A stretch of DNA of 24,973 bases, taken from positions 1 to 24,973 of the forward strand of contig DATDRF010000240.1 in the NCBI GenBank assembly GCA_035291905.1, read 5' to 3'. Positions 1-9,600 of the stretch are shown here, piece after piece (the stretch's first letter is position 1; each line of letters begins with the position of its first letter). The translations under genes and the position numbers were made by a program. The stretch comes from JACPLA01 sp035291905 (GTDB taxonomy: Bacteria > Bacteroidota > Ignavibacteria > UBA10030). Under the pieces are notes generated by a model, which was not told the DNA's origin, searched no databases, and worked only from the letters and a program-made list of their open reading frames with translations.

Positions 1-10
1 GAGAGCAAGC

Positions 11-214
11 ATGCCGACGGTTCCGTTTCAGCAGTTCCTTGAGAGTCTTCATAAGCAATTTCCCAATCTCAAGCAGTACGATGAGACAAGACTTTTTTCC
101 CTCCTTATGCAGGCCGGCGTGAACGTGGAATTCGAAATCGACAACGACGGCAATACCATGATCTCCCACGGCGAGATCAGCGGCGACTCGAAGTCAAAGT
201 TAGGCCAGCTCTAG
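11..214 (+). CDS. small hypothetical protein (67 aa)
   Basis: I do not recognise this protein. It is short, acidic and soluble, with no signal peptide or membrane segment. The N-terminal half (about residues 5-35) looks helical, and the second half holds a short strand-like segment with an acidic DNDGN turn at about residues 44-48. The ATG follows a purine-rich GAGAGCAAGC stretch that could serve as a ribosome binding site. However, the frame is open to the left edge, so the start could lie outside the window and this may be the tail of a longer protein. A T-rich stretch follows the stop, without a convincing hairpin. Confidence 0.5.
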   Translation: MPTVPFQQFLESLHKQFPNLKQYDETRLFSLLMQAGVNVEFEIDNDGNTMISHGEISGDSKSKLGQL

Positions 215-342
215 TTTTTTCCCCCTGCCTCGTTTTATCCCCGGGCACTCTCGCAATCGCGCTTCAAAGTCCCGTTGAATTTCCCTGAACCGGGATTCTT
301 CTTCTCATTGCATTTGACTCTCTCCAGCGCTATTTTCTATTC

Positions 343-1287
343 GTGAAGGATCAAAAACGAAGATACTCCCTGTTGATTCTGGGAACTGTCCTTGCCGGCA
401 GTCTTCATCTCGGTCCTTTCCCACTTCGTGCGCAACCTTCGGCGGACAGAACGCTCCAGCAGGAAATCGAAAAGGCCTGCAGAGACTTCAAGGGGGTCGC
501 CGGGATCTATGTACGAAACCTCAGGTCGGGCCGGTGGGCAGCATTCAACGCAGATTCTCTCTTTCCAACCGCCAGTATGGTCAAGGTGCCGATTCTCTGC
601 GGGTTGTTCGACAAGGTCATCAAAGGAGAGATAGGCTATGAAGATGCCATTGTCTATCGCGACTCCATGAAATACGACAACGGCATCACCGGCTCATTCC
701 GTGACAGTACCCGCATTCCCGTAAGGGAGCTTGCTCATCTGATGATTTCAGTCAGCGACAATACGGCGTCCCTTTGGCTTCAGGCTCTTGCCGGAACCGG
801 GACCTCCATCAATCAATGGCTTGAAGTGAACGGATTCCGTCACACGCGCGTCAATTCCCGTACGCCGGGACGGGAAGAGATGCGTTCAGTCTATGGTTGG
901 GGTGTGACAACTCCCCGGGAGATGGCTGAACTTCTCGTATTGATAAGGGCGGGCAAAGCTGTTAGTCCCGCAGCAAGTGAGGAAATGTACCGCATCCTCG
1001 GCAAATCGTATTGGGACAAGGAGGCGCTTTCCCAGGTTCCCCCTTATATTCAAGCCATTTCCAAACAGGGTGCCGTGAACGCCTCCCGGTCAGAGGTTGT
1101 GCTTGCGAATGCCCCGTCTGGAGACTATGTCTTCTGCGTGATCACAAAGAATCAGGAAGATCAAAGTTGGAAAAGGGATAATGAGGGATCCGGAATATTT
1201 CGCGGCTCCTTTGGAAGTACTTTGAGCCGACGTCGGACTGGACTCCGCCTGAAGTCGGGTTCTAGAATCCCGACGTCGAACGATTGA
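343..1287 (+). CDS. exported class A beta-lactamase-like serine hydrolase, C-terminus frameshifted
   Basis: The start is a GTG. Residues 1-30 are a signal peptide (basic KDQKRR, hydrophobic core, ending near LRA). The mature part has the penicillin-recognising serine fold of the beta-lactamase class A family: SMVK (Ser78, Lys81) is the catalytic SxxK, SDN lies at 138-140, and KQG at 241-243 replaces the usual KTG. The Omega-loop Glu of true class A enzymes (ExxLN) is not clearly present, so a peptidoglycan-related or other hydrolase role is as likely as beta-lactam resistance. From about residue 285 the annotated frame turns into an Arg/Ser-rich tail. The frame beginning at 1200 instead reads SRLLWKYFEPTSDW and stops at 1263-1265, which looks like a natural family C-terminus. 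One base appears to be missing near 1190-1199, by mutation or assembly error. Confidence 0.85.
   Translation: MKDQKRRYSLLILGTVLAGSLHLGPFPLRAQPSADRTLQQEIEKACRDFKGVAGIYVRNLRSGRWAAFNADSLFPTASMVKVPILCGLFDKVIKGEIGYEDAIVYRDSMKYDNGITGSFRDSTRIPVRELAHLMISVSDNTASLWLQALAGTGTSINQWLEVNGFRHTRVNSRTPGREEMRSVYGWGVTTPREMAELLVLIRAGKAVSPAASEEMYRILGKSYWDKEALSQVPPYIQAISKQGAVNASRSEVVLANAPSGDYVFCVITKNQEDQSWKRDNEGSGIFRGSFGSTLSRRRTGLRLKSGSRIPTSND
1254..1274. repeat. inverted repeat GTCGGG...CCCGAC at the 3' end of the hydrolase gene
   Basis: GTCGGG (1254-1259) pairs with CCCGAC (1269-1274), and the intervening TTCTAGAA is itself self-complementary, giving a hairpin with a single bulged T. The UAG stop of the shifted (probably ancestral) reading frame lies inside it. 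No T-run follows, so it is not a standard intrinsic terminator. Its arms share the GTCGGG/CCCGAC core with the large hairpin at 15242-15302. Confidence 0.55.
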
Positions 1288-1338
1288 CCACGTTCTGCTG
1301 TTATACCTCATAATGATCTTACTTGTAATCCTCGACTT

Positions 1339-1872
1339 ATGAAAAAGCTCCTGTTCATTCTCTTGATATCCGGACTTACCGTACGCACGGCCGCACAAAC
1401 CGAGGAACCGGAAGAACGATTCGGCGTGTGGCTGCCGTTCCAGGTTCTTCCGAATCTCACCCTCGTTTCCAGCTCTCCGCTGTCGGGATTCGGCTTCGAA
1501 TGGGAGTTCACTCCGCTGCTTTACACATTTGGAATGAACGATCAGATTTCACCGTGGTATTCGTTCATTATCGAGCCCACGGCGCGTTTCACGGGTTCCC
1601 TCGAACTCGTTATCGCCGGCCAGGTCTTTACGACCAAAATAGGCGGATCCTACTTTGCAGCGTCGGGTCATCTCATGGGAACAGTCCCCTTGATTGAACG
1701 CGGAGAACATTTGACCCTCAATCTCGGAATCGGCGCCTACCGAATCGCTGACGAGACGCGCATCTTCAAAGTCGCCGGCATTTCCACTCTGTTCGGCATG
1801 GTCCATTTTAATGTCAAACACGCCGAGAAACCGACCACCTGGATCACTTCCCTCGAATTCCGAATTTTCTGA
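1339..1872 (+). CDS. exported protein of unknown function (177 aa)
   Basis: I do not recognise the family. Residues 1-19 form a clear signal peptide (MKK, hydrophobic core, cleavage near RTAAQ). The mature part is rich in alternating hydrophobic/polar strands with many Gly, Phe and Tyr, and it ends in an aromatic residue (EFRIF). That pattern suits a small outer-membrane or periplasmic beta-sheet protein. It ends one base before the start of the next gene, so the two are probably co-transcribed and may be functionally linked. The stop also overlaps in sequence with a possible upstream start of that gene, which I do not favour. Function cannot be stated. Confidence 0.7.
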   Translation: MKKLLFILLISGLTVRTAAQTEEPEERFGVWLPFQVLPNLTLVSSSPLSGFGFEWEFTPLLYTFGMNDQISPWYSFIIEPTARFTGSLELVIAGQVFTTKIGGSYFAASGHLMGTVPLIERGEHLTLNLGIGAYRIADETRIFKVAGISTLFGMVHFNVKHAEKPTTWITSLEFRIF

Positions 1873-1873
1873 C

Positions 1874-2851
1874 ATGAACTCCCGCTCGTTGACTCAATGG
1901 CTCGTTGTCTCATTCACTCTTTGCCTCGTTGCCTTATCAGGTTGTGGTAGCTACATCCAGCGAATGGTAACAACCTCCCTCGGGAGAATGGGCGACCCCG
2001 TCGATCCGGCCCCCATGATGATCACCACGCCGGTCCTCGACAATCCCCCCATCGCCGTTGCGTGGGTCGGCCATGCGACTGTCCTCATTCAAATAAGGGA
2101 CAAAGTGTTCATCACCGACCCGCTCTTCACCGACCACGTTGGCATGGTGGTCAAACGATACATCGCGCCGGGCCTTGATCCTTCGCTTCTCCCGAAAGTC
2201 GACTTCACCCTTATCTCCCACATCCACTTCGACCATTTCAGCTTCGGCAGCCTGGATATGCTCCCGAAGAACGGGACGCTCGTCATTCCCGACGGCCTCT
2301 TGCGGTACACCCCGGACCTTGGATTCCACGGGCTCAGAGAATTGAAACCCTGGGAATACGTCGAAGAAGACGGTGTGAAGATCACTGCCGTGCCTGTGCA
2401 GCATTTCAGCGGAAGGTACGGAATTGACAACGCGTGGCTCAACCGGAAGGGATATACGGGGTACGTCATTGAATATAAGGGAACCGCAGTCTTTGTCGGC
2501 GGCGACACCGGCTATCATCCGGAACTCTTCAAAGAGATCGGCCGCCGCTTCCGGATCGACGTGGCGCTCCTTCCCATTGCGCCCGGCTCTCTGACGAATC
2601 TGGGCGGGCGAGTCCACGTTGGCCCGCCGGGAGCGCTCGCCATCATGCGGGATCTCGCAGCCGCCTACATGGTCCCCATGCACCACCGCACAATGTTCTA
2701 CGGTTCGGACTCAAATCGCACTCAGGCGATCGACAGCCTTCGCTCCCTTGCAGCACAAATGGGAATACGGAACCGGATCATTGATCTCGATATCGGTGAA
2801 CAGCGAGTTCTTCACCTCAATCCGGAGGGATTGCCCGCCGGCCAGCCATGA
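1874..2851 (+). CDS. metallo-beta-lactamase-fold lipoprotein (NAPE-PLD/UlaG-like), copy 1
   Basis: The product is predicted to be a metal-dependent hydrolase anchored by lipid in the envelope. I chose the ATG at 1874 over an in-frame one at 1811 because it gives a lipoprotein signal directly, with lipobox LSGC (Cys24), and avoids overlap with the upstream gene. Metal-binding motifs of the fold are complete: HIHFDH (116-121), QHFSGR (His177), GGDTGY (Asp211) and MHHRT (His270). The GHATVLIQ...TDPLF opening, the QHFSGR segment and FKEIGRRF resemble the N-acyl phosphatidylethanolamine phospholipase D branch. The substrate is unknown; a phosphodiester or lactone is possible. It overlaps the next, paralogous gene by four bases (ATGA). 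Confidence 0.88.
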   Translation: MNSRSLTQWLVVSFTLCLVALSGCGSYIQRMVTTSLGRMGDPVDPAPMMITTPVLDNPPIAVAWVGHATVLIQIRDKVFITDPLFTDHVGMVVKRYIAPGLDPSLLPKVDFTLISHIHFDHFSFGSLDMLPKNGTLVIPDGLLRYTPDLGFHGLRELKPWEYVEEDGVKITAVPVQHFSGRYGIDNAWLNRKGYTGYVIEYKGTAVFVGGDTGYHPELFKEIGRRFRIDVALLPIAPGSLTNLGGRVHVGPPGALAIMRDLAAAYMVPMHHRTMFYGSDSNRTQAIDSLRSLAAQMGIRNRIIDLDIGEQRVLHLNPEGLPAGQP

Positions 2852-3810
2852 ATCGTCTTCTCTTTGTCCCTCTGCTGTCGTTTCTCTTGTTTTCAGGATG
2901 TAGTTCGATCATAGCGCGCTTCATGGCAAAATCGGTCAATCAAATTGGCAATCCGGTGGAGCGCGTGCCGCACAAGATCCCTGACCCCGTTCTTCCCGAA
3001 GTTCACGTTTCTGTGCTGTGGGTCGGTCATGCAACGATGCTGATTCAGATCCATGATAAGGTCTTCGTCACGGACCCGCTCTTTACAAAGACCGTCGGTA
3101 TGGTGATGAAGCGCGGCGTCGAACCCGGGATCGACCCGTCTTCCCTCCGTTCCGTCGACTACGTTCTCATCTCTCACACTCATTTCGACCACTTCAGCTA
3201 CGGAAGTCTCGACATGCTCCCCAAGAACGGATCGCTTCTCGTTCCTTCGGGTGCACTGGCGTATACCCCGGATCTCGGGTTCAAGGCCCTCCGGGAAATG
3301 AGGCCATGGGACCTGGTTGAAGAGGATGGTGTTCGAATCACGGCGGTTCCCGTCCAGCATTTCAGCGGCCGATATGGCTTCGATATTCTCTGGTTAAGGA
3401 ACAGAGGCTATACCGGCTATGTCATCGAATATCGTGATGTTACCGTCTTCTTTGGCGGCGACACAGGATATGAGCCGGAAGTGTTCAAGAAAATCGGACG
3501 GCGGTTCGATGTGGACGTCGCTATTCTGCCCATAGGGCCTATTGAGCCGAGGGATTTCATGGAACGGAATCATGTCGATCCCGCCCAGGCGCTCCGTATT
3601 TTTGAAGATGCAGGCGCGCGGTTCATGATTCCCATGCATCATCGCACCCTGGATCAGGGATTCGACCCCAGTCCAACCTACGCCATAGAACAACTCCTCC
3701 GGCTTGCCGACAAGCAAGGGATTGCAGCCAGAGTTATTCCGCTCGAGATCGGGGAGCGGCAGATTTTCCCCGAATCTGCTTTTTCTTCTGAACCAACCCG
3801 AAGTCGGTGA
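2848..3810 (+). CDS. metallo-beta-lactamase-fold lipoprotein (NAPE-PLD/UlaG-like), copy 2
   Basis: This is a paralogue of the preceding gene, collinear over its whole length, and clearly from a tandem duplication. Its lipobox is FSGC (Cys18). The metal ligands are all kept: HTHFDH (110-115), QHFSGR, GGDTGY and MHHRT. It also has the PIGPIEPRDFMERNHVDP segment, which is closer to the usual NAPE-PLD-like form (EPRxFMxxxHVxP) than copy 1, where that region reads GGRVHVGPP. Thus copy 1 has diverged at the substrate-facing loop while copy 2 retains the family pattern. The ATGA overlap suggests translational coupling. The substrate cannot be inferred. Confidence 0.88.
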   Translation: MNRLLFVPLLSFLLFSGCSSIIARFMAKSVNQIGNPVERVPHKIPDPVLPEVHVSVLWVGHATMLIQIHDKVFVTDPLFTKTVGMVMKRGVEPGIDPSSLRSVDYVLISHTHFDHFSYGSLDMLPKNGSLLVPSGALAYTPDLGFKALREMRPWDLVEEDGVRITAVPVQHFSGRYGFDILWLRNRGYTGYVIEYRDVTVFFGGDTGYEPEVFKKIGRRFDVDVAILPIGPIEPRDFMERNHVDPAQALRIFEDAGARFMIPMHHRTLDQGFDPSPTYAIEQLLRLADKQGIAARVIPLEIGERQIFPESAFSSEPTRSR

Positions 3811-3880
3811 CTACTTCGTGTCTTGGTGCCTTCGTGGTTGATGTAAAAACACAAAGACACAAAGAGCACCAAGAAGACTG
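3811..3880. repeat. dispersed-type intergenic repeat with inverted arms
   Basis: TCTTGGTGC (3821-3829) is perfectly inverted as GCACCAAGA (3866-3874). Between them lie CTTCGTGG and ACACAAAGACACAAAG, giving the CTTCGTGTCTTGGTGCC...GACACAAAGAGCACC pattern. Closely similar sequences occur in intergenic regions of many environmental bacterial genomes, and their reverse translation (NHEGTKTR) gives spurious proteins. The rest of the gap to 3954 shows nothing clear except a likely AAGGA ribosome binding site before the next gene. Confidence 0.6.
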
Positions 3881-3954
3881 TGTCGCTTGATTCTTGAGGG
3901 GAGTTTGGTGATATTCCCCGCGCCAAGATGCCAACTTTCATCCAAGGATCACCC

Positions 3955-5259
3955 ATGAAAAACGGAATCGTCCTCTCGTTTGCCTTCTTCATCATTCTCT
4001 CTTCATTCGCGTTCGGCCAGGTCAAGGCCATCAAGTGCGGTTTGCTGATCGACGGAAGATCCGACAAACCCGTTGAAAATGCGGTCATTCTCGTGGAAGG
4101 AAACCGCATCAAAGAGGTAGGGCGTTCGGTTGCCATCCCTGCAGGGGCGGAAGTAATCGACCTTTCCGGTGCAACAGTCCTTCCCGGCCTTATCGACAGC
4201 CACACCCATGTTCTTCTTCAGGGCGACATTACGACAGAAGACTACGCCGAGCAGATTCTGAAGGAATCCATTCCTTATCGCACTCTTCGCGCTGCTCTCT
4301 CGTGCAAAACGGCTCTCATGAACGGATTCACGACCATTCGCGATATGGAAACCGAAGGCGCGATGTTTGCCGACGTGGATCTCAAGAAAGCCATCAACAA
4401 CGGCATCATCGACGGTCCCCGCATGTTTGTCTCCACGCGTTCCATCAGCACGACGGGCAGGTATCTCCTCAGCAATTCCGCATATGCGTGGGAGCTTCGG
4501 ATGCCGAAAGGTGTTCAGGAAATTACCGGAGCCGACGAGGCGCGGCGCGCCGTACGCGAACAAATCTCGTACGGGGCCGACTGGATCAAGATTTATGCTG
4601 ACGGCAGTTACTACCAGCTTCCCGACGGGGGTTTCCGATCCATTCCGAATTTTTCCAGCGAGGAAATAACCGCGATCGGAGAGCAAACCCGGATGCTGAG
4701 GAAGAAGCTCGCCGCACACGCAGTCACGCGTGACGGCGTTCTCTACGCCATCAACGCCGGAGCGAGTTCCATCGAACATGGGACCGCACTCGACGACGAG
4801 TGTATCACACTCATGGTTAAGAAAGGGATCTACTGGTGCCCGACGATCTATGTAGAGGTCTGGGTTGCCGACGGACGCGCTGCGGAGGGAAATACGATGT
4901 TCAAGGTCATGCTCGACCGGTTGCCGAATGTTTTCAGCAGGGCACTCAAGGCGGGCGTCAAGATTGCGTTCGGCACTGACGTTGGAGGATTCGCCTGGAC
5001 CGAGAATCAGGCAAAAGAGTTCGCCTATATGGTCAAGTGGGGGATGACCCCGATGCAGGCCATCAGATCTGCGACAACCGTGGGAGCGGAGCTCCTGGGA
5101 ATGAGCGGACAGATCGGAGAGATCTCAGCAGGAGCCTTCGCGGACATCGTCGCGACGAGGGGAAACCCGCTTGAAGATATTTCCCTCCTCGAACATGTCG
5201 GGTTTGTTATGAAGAATGGAAAGATCTACAAACGTGATTCACATGAACGCGGGAACTGA
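3955..5259 (+). CDS. exported metal-dependent amidohydrolase (imidazolonepropionase/prolidase-like)
   Basis: This is an amidohydrolase-superfamily enzyme of the imidazolonepropionase/Xaa-Pro dipeptidase-like group, probably hydrolysing a peptide or cyclic amide in the periplasm. I chose ATG 3955 rather than the in-frame 3928 because it opens a clean signal peptide (MKNGIVLSFAFFIILSSFAFG) and has AGGA eight bases upstream. Ligands are visible in order: HTH (His83, His85), WIKIY (Lys212, the likely carboxylated bridging lysine), AAHA (His255), EHG (His275) and GTD (Asp342). The beta-sandwich flanks (residues 24-80 and about 385-430, with the GEISAGAFADIV segment) are also present. The length is normal. 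The substrate is unknown. Its end overlaps the next gene's start. Confidence 0.9.
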   Translation: MKNGIVLSFAFFIILSSFAFGQVKAIKCGLLIDGRSDKPVENAVILVEGNRIKEVGRSVAIPAGAEVIDLSGATVLPGLIDSHTHVLLQGDITTEDYAEQILKESIPYRTLRAALSCKTALMNGFTTIRDMETEGAMFADVDLKKAINNGIIDGPRMFVSTRSISTTGRYLLSNSAYAWELRMPKGVQEITGADEARRAVREQISYGADWIKIYADGSYYQLPDGGFRSIPNFSSEEITAIGEQTRMLRKKLAAHAVTRDGVLYAINAGASSIEHGTALDDECITLMVKKGIYWCPTIYVEVWVADGRAAEGNTMFKVMLDRLPNVFSRALKAGVKIAFGTDVGGFAWTENQAKEFAYMVKWGMTPMQAIRSATTVGAELLGMSGQIGEISAGAFADIVATRGNPLEDISLLEHVGFVMKNGKIYKRDSHERGN

Positions 5260-5665
5260 AACGGTGGAAAAACTCTTTTCACGGTCCATTCAGTCGCTCG
5301 AGGGAGTCTTTGACTTCACAAACGAGTTTGCCCTGATCCATCGTATTAATGACAAAGTCAGGTACGTGCTGGACCTCGCCGTTGAAGAATTCTTCACCAA
5401 TATGGTGAAATACAATTCGAAAGGTACGGGGGGCATTCAGATGAGGATGAGCGTGAACAACAACGAGATCATCGTTCACCTCGTCGATCCCGACTCAGAA
5501 GTTTTTGACGTGACAAAGGACCGCGGCATCGATCTCCACAAATCGCTTGCAGAGCGCAACGTGGGCGGGCTGGGAGTCTTTTTGGTACAGAAGCTTGTGG
5601 AAAACCTCCACTATCACCATCAGAACCGGATCAGTACGATTTCGTTTCGACTACCTCTGGAGTAA
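5234..5665 (+). CDS. RsbW-like anti-sigma factor serine kinase (HATPase domain)
   Basis: This is a stand-alone GHKL/HATPase_c_2 domain like RsbW/SpoIIAB, which binds a sigma factor and phosphorylates a STAS antagonist. The N-box is in LAVEEFFTNMVKY (Glu and Asn for Mg-ATP). The G1 region is the unusual VDPDSEVFD without the common glycine, and the G2 box is NVGGLGVFLVQKL. The start is uncertain: GTG 5234 has GGAAAG ten bases upstream, while ATGs at 5216 and 5243 are in frame with poorer spacing. It overlaps the amidohydrolase end by about 26 bases and is followed two bases later by the STAS gene, its expected partner. Cytoplasmic. The controlled sigma factor is not shown; the ECF factor downstream is not a classical RsbW target. 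Confidence 0.85.
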   Translation: MIHMNAGTETVEKLFSRSIQSLEGVFDFTNEFALIHRINDKVRYVLDLAVEEFFTNMVKYNSKGTGGIQMRMSVNNNEIIVHLVDPDSEVFDVTKDRGIDLHKSLAERNVGGLGVFLVQKLVENLHYHHQNRISTISFRLPLE

Positions 5666-5667
5666 CT

Positions 5668-5952
5668 ATGTTCGACATTCGTATGAATGAGCACGGTGAT
5701 GTTGTCCTTTCTGGCAGACTGGATGCGGCCCAAACAGAAAAAGCCCTGGAGGTACTGAACAAGATCACCAAATCTGTCATGGTGGATTTTAAGGAACTTG
5801 ATTATATCTCCAGCGCCGGACTGGGCGTTCTTCTCGCGACCCAAAAGAGGCTCAGCCAATCGGGGAATCGTCTGAAACTCATCAACATGAACAGCCACAT
5901 CAAGGATGTTTTTCATTTTGCCCGTTTTGACATGATTTTTGAGATTCAGTAG
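5668..5952 (+). CDS. STAS-domain anti-anti-sigma factor (SpoIIAA/RsbV-like)
   Basis: This 94-residue protein is a complete single STAS domain. It is expected to bind the neighbouring RsbW-like kinase when unphosphorylated and so release the kinase's target. The signature LDYISSAGLGVLL lies at about residues 44-56; Ser48/Ser49 is the presumptive phosphorylation site. The length and the beta-alpha pattern match the family. GGAG lies just before the ATG, and the gene starts two bases after the kinase stop, so the pair is one operon. The cytoplasmic partner-switch reading is by family; no phosphatase (RsbU/SpoIIE type) is visible in the window. Confidence 0.9.
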   Translation: MFDIRMNEHGDVVLSGRLDAAQTEKALEVLNKITKSVMVDFKELDYISSAGLGVLLATQKRLSQSGNRLKLINMNSHIKDVFHFARFDMIFEIQ

Positions 5953-6097
5953 CTTGGTTCGGATCACAAAAAATCCCCCATAAAGGCCCTTTCCCATTCC
6001 GATTTTCGGGAATCTGGGCTGATTTCTTGATTCTCTCCCGATAATCATTGTACCTTTCATCCCCGCACTCCAACTTTCGAGGCAAAAGACAGTAGTT

Positions 6098-6640
6098 ATG
6101 TCACAAGAGCAGGATGCTGTTCTCGTCCGTCAATGTCTCGATGGCAATCAAAAGGCCTTCGAGACGCTGGTCGACCGCTATCAGCGGCCGATCTATAACC
6201 TGGCGTTGCGCTTTGCGGCAAGACAGGAAGACGCCGAGGATATCGTGCAGACGGTCTTCGTCAAGGTGTACGAGAAGCTCAACACCTACGACCCGAAACA
6301 CAAATTCTTCAGCTGGCTTTACAAGATCGCGGTGAATGAGTCGATCAATCATCTCAACCGCAGAAAGAATCTTGAACAGTTCCAGGAAGAACTGCACTCG
6401 GGCCAGATTGAAGACGAGCCTCAGCAGGATCATGAACTCACAAAGAAAATTGACAGTGCGCTGTTGGAACTGAAACCGGACTACAGAATTGTCGTGATTC
6501 TCAACCATTTTCAAGACCTGACGTACCGCGAGATCGGACACATTCTGGATATTCACGAGAACATGGTGAAATCGCGTCTTTTTTCCGCGCGCAAGAAACT
6601 TCGAAGTATCTTGATGAAGAAGGGGATCTCCCATGCTTGA
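6098..6640 (+). CDS. ECF-family RNA polymerase sigma factor
   Basis: The product has the two-domain layout of a group IV (extracytoplasmic function) sigma factor. Region 2 spans about residues 10-80, with the core-binding DAEDIVQTVFVKVYEKL and the FFSWLYKIAVNESINHLNRR segment at 70-89. A short acidic linker (about 95-115) is followed by region 4 (about 118-172), with a helix-turn-helix in LTYREIGHILDIHENMVKSRLFSARKKL (141-168). The length of 180 aa is typical. The 145-base gap upstream holds an imperfect hairpin (about 5992-6018) but no promoter I can call with confidence. The stop overlaps the next gene by eight bases, which is the usual arrangement with a cognate anti-sigma factor. Confidence 0.95.
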   Translation: MSQEQDAVLVRQCLDGNQKAFETLVDRYQRPIYNLALRFAARQEDAEDIVQTVFVKVYEKLNTYDPKHKFFSWLYKIAVNESINHLNRRKNLEQFQEELHSGQIEDEPQQDHELTKKIDSALLELKPDYRIVVILNHFQDLTYREIGHILDIHENMVKSRLFSARKKLRSILMKKGISHA

Positions 6641-9600
6641 GAAGAAAGTGCTGGATTTGCTGAATCAGGAGCTGGACGGGACAAATTCCGAGAAGGAACG
6701 CGTGGCCGTTCAGAATATCCTCCAGAAGAGACCCAAAGCACGCAAGTATTTCGAGGACCTTCAGGAAATCTCCCTGATTTTCCAACGGACGAAGAACGTT
6801 CCCGTCCCCTCGCACCTGAAGAACCGGATCCTGAACGCTCTTCCTTTTCCGAAGCCAGCGGCTCCGATCCGGCTGGCCCCCGCGCGATCATTTCTCAATG
6901 AACTTCGTACCAATTTACGCTATCGATATACTTACGTGTTCGCCAGTGGTGCCGTTGCTGGAATCCTTTTGTTCGCTGTGTTTACCTCCCAACCCGCAGA
7001 CAGCACCAACATGATTGGCACAATGGCATCAGGGCAGCCGGCTGCTCTAGCAGAAGCAAACGCGAATATCAAGCTGAGTGAAATCACCGGAACCGTCACT
7101 GCTCGCCGCTTTGACTCAAAGGTCGTCGCTGATTTGAACCTTCAGGTTCCTCAGGAAGTCGATGTGATTCTGAATTTTGATGAGCAGCAGCTCCGCTTTG
7201 ACTCTTTCCATCCTGTTGCCGACGCACAGGGGACACTGGTTATCCTCGAAGGACAGGTACGACTCACCGTTTCCGGGCAGCATCAGTATCAGATGACGTT
7301 CACGGGCAATCAGGATTCCCGCCCGCCGATTACCGTGAAGCTGTTCGCACGCGGGATTCTCCTTTCCGAATACAAACTAACATTCGAACAAAAAGAAAAT
7401 CACTAGTAATTTTCTATCACTCATTTCATGGAGGGGAGTATGACCACCAACCCCAAATCGCCCTTTAGCGGCCGCAAGGGTTTCTTCACGATCGGCGGAA
7501 TTGCCGTCGCCGTGATTGCGATCGTCTATTTCGCATTCTTCTATCCGCCCGTGAACACGGACGAGGCGCAAGGAACAATCGGAGGAATTCAGAAGGCTGA
7601 GAAATACCGCGCAGAGCAGATGCAAGCGAAAGACCTTGCGCTCCAGAACCCCGAGGTTCAGAATTTCCTTCAGAGCGAAGCATTTCATAAGATTACAACC
7701 AATGCCTCGCTTCAAGCAGCTTTAAGCAGCGCTGAAGTGCAGGCCGCTTTGAACAACGCCGAGCTTCAGGCCGCGCTGAGCAATGCTGATCTCCAGGCGG
7801 CTCTTTCGAACGCCGAAGTGAGCGCTGCCCTCGCCAGTTCATCTGTCCAGGCAGCCCTGGCAAGTTCCGAACTGCGTGCAGCTCTGGCCAGCGCCGACCT
7901 GCGTGCGATGCTTGCAAATGCCGACCTTCGCGCGGCTCTCAAGAGCGCTGATCTCCGTGCCGCTCTTGCAAACTCCGAGCTCGCTGCACAACTGACGAGT
8001 GCTGAGGTTCAGGCTGCCCTCTCGAGCAGTGCGCTGAGGGCCAACTTGAAGAACGCAGAACTCAAAGCCTTGTTGCAGGACGCCTCGTTGCGGGCGGCTT
8101 TGAAGAACTCGGAAGTCCAGGCCGCTCTCTCCAGTTCTGAGCTTCGTGCATCTCTTGCCACATCGGGTGTCCAGGCGGCCCTTGCGAGCAGCGAATTGCG
8201 TGCCGCTCTGGCCAATGCCGACCTGCGTGCGATGCTCGCCAATTCGGAACTGCGCGCCGCTCTGGCGAATTCCGAGCTTCGGGCAGCTCTTGCCAATGCG
8301 GAAATGCGTGCGTTGCTCTCGAATGCGGAAATGCGCTCGCTGCTCTCCAGCGCCGACCTGCGTGCGATGCTGTTCAACGCCGATCTGCGGGCAATGCTTT
8401 CCAGCGCAGAGATGCAGAAGGTCGACTAAACCTGCTGCGACGTCTGTAAGCGAAGAGGAGATGACGCTGAAGAAGCTCATCTCCTCTTTTTTTTGCCCTC
8501 ATACCGCTTCATCCCCGCTTGCTTTTTACGGTAAGAATTGGCATTCTCCTTTCCGGTTTCGAAGCTTCCCACACACGTCCCGAGGCTGACAACATGGCGG
8601 TACGCCCCCGCTTTCCCGTTCTGATGTTCCTTGTTCTCGCCCCTTCCCTCTATGGCCAATTCTACACTCTGCAAACGAAAACCCTCCGCCTCGTCTATTA
8701 TACAAAGGCCCATGAGTATCTCGTCCCGCATGTAGCGCGCTGCTATGAAAATGCTTTCCGATTCCACAGCAAGCTGTTCGATTACACGCCCTCGGAAAAA
8801 GTGACACTGATCTTACAGGATTTCGGTGATTATGCAGGAGGCGGGGCTAATACCGTTCCCTTCAATCTCATCGGAATCGGCATTTCTCCGTTCAGTTACG
8901 CCTATGAAACGATGCCTCCCATCGAACGCTTCAATATGATGATGAACCATGAACTGGTTCATGTGGTCACAACCGACAAAGCATCCCCCAACGATGAGTT
9001 TTGGCGCTCGGTCTTCTTTGGCAAAGTTGCCCCCGTACCCGAAGCCCCCGTTTCAGCTCTCTATTCATATCTCACGACCCCCCGATGGAATTCGCCGCGC
9101 TGGTTTATTGAAGGAATCGCCGTATTTCTTGAAACCTGGATGGGCGGAGGGCTTGGCAGAGCTCTCGGGGCGTACGACGAAATGGTGTTCAGGACAATGG
9201 TTCTCGATAGCGCGTATTTCTACGACGTTGTGGGGCTTGAATCAGAAGGCACAAAGGTGGACTTCCAGGTCGGTGCAAACTCCTATTTGTACGGAACGCG
9301 CTTTGTCTCCTATCTCGGACTGCAGTACGGTCCCGAAAGAGTCATAGAATGGTTCAGGCAATCTGGCGAAAGCGACGGATATTTCTCGACTGATTTCCAA
9401 CGGATCTTCGGCCGGGCTATGGATGACGCATGGTCCGAATGGATCGGCTTCGAACATCAATGGCAGAAGAAAAATCTTGATCTGATTCGGCAAAACCCCA
9501 TTACTTCCTTTCGCCCGCTGACGGACGCAACGCTCGGCAGCGTTTCCAGGGCCTACTACGATTCTTCCGAACATGTCTTGTATGCCGCAATCAATTATCC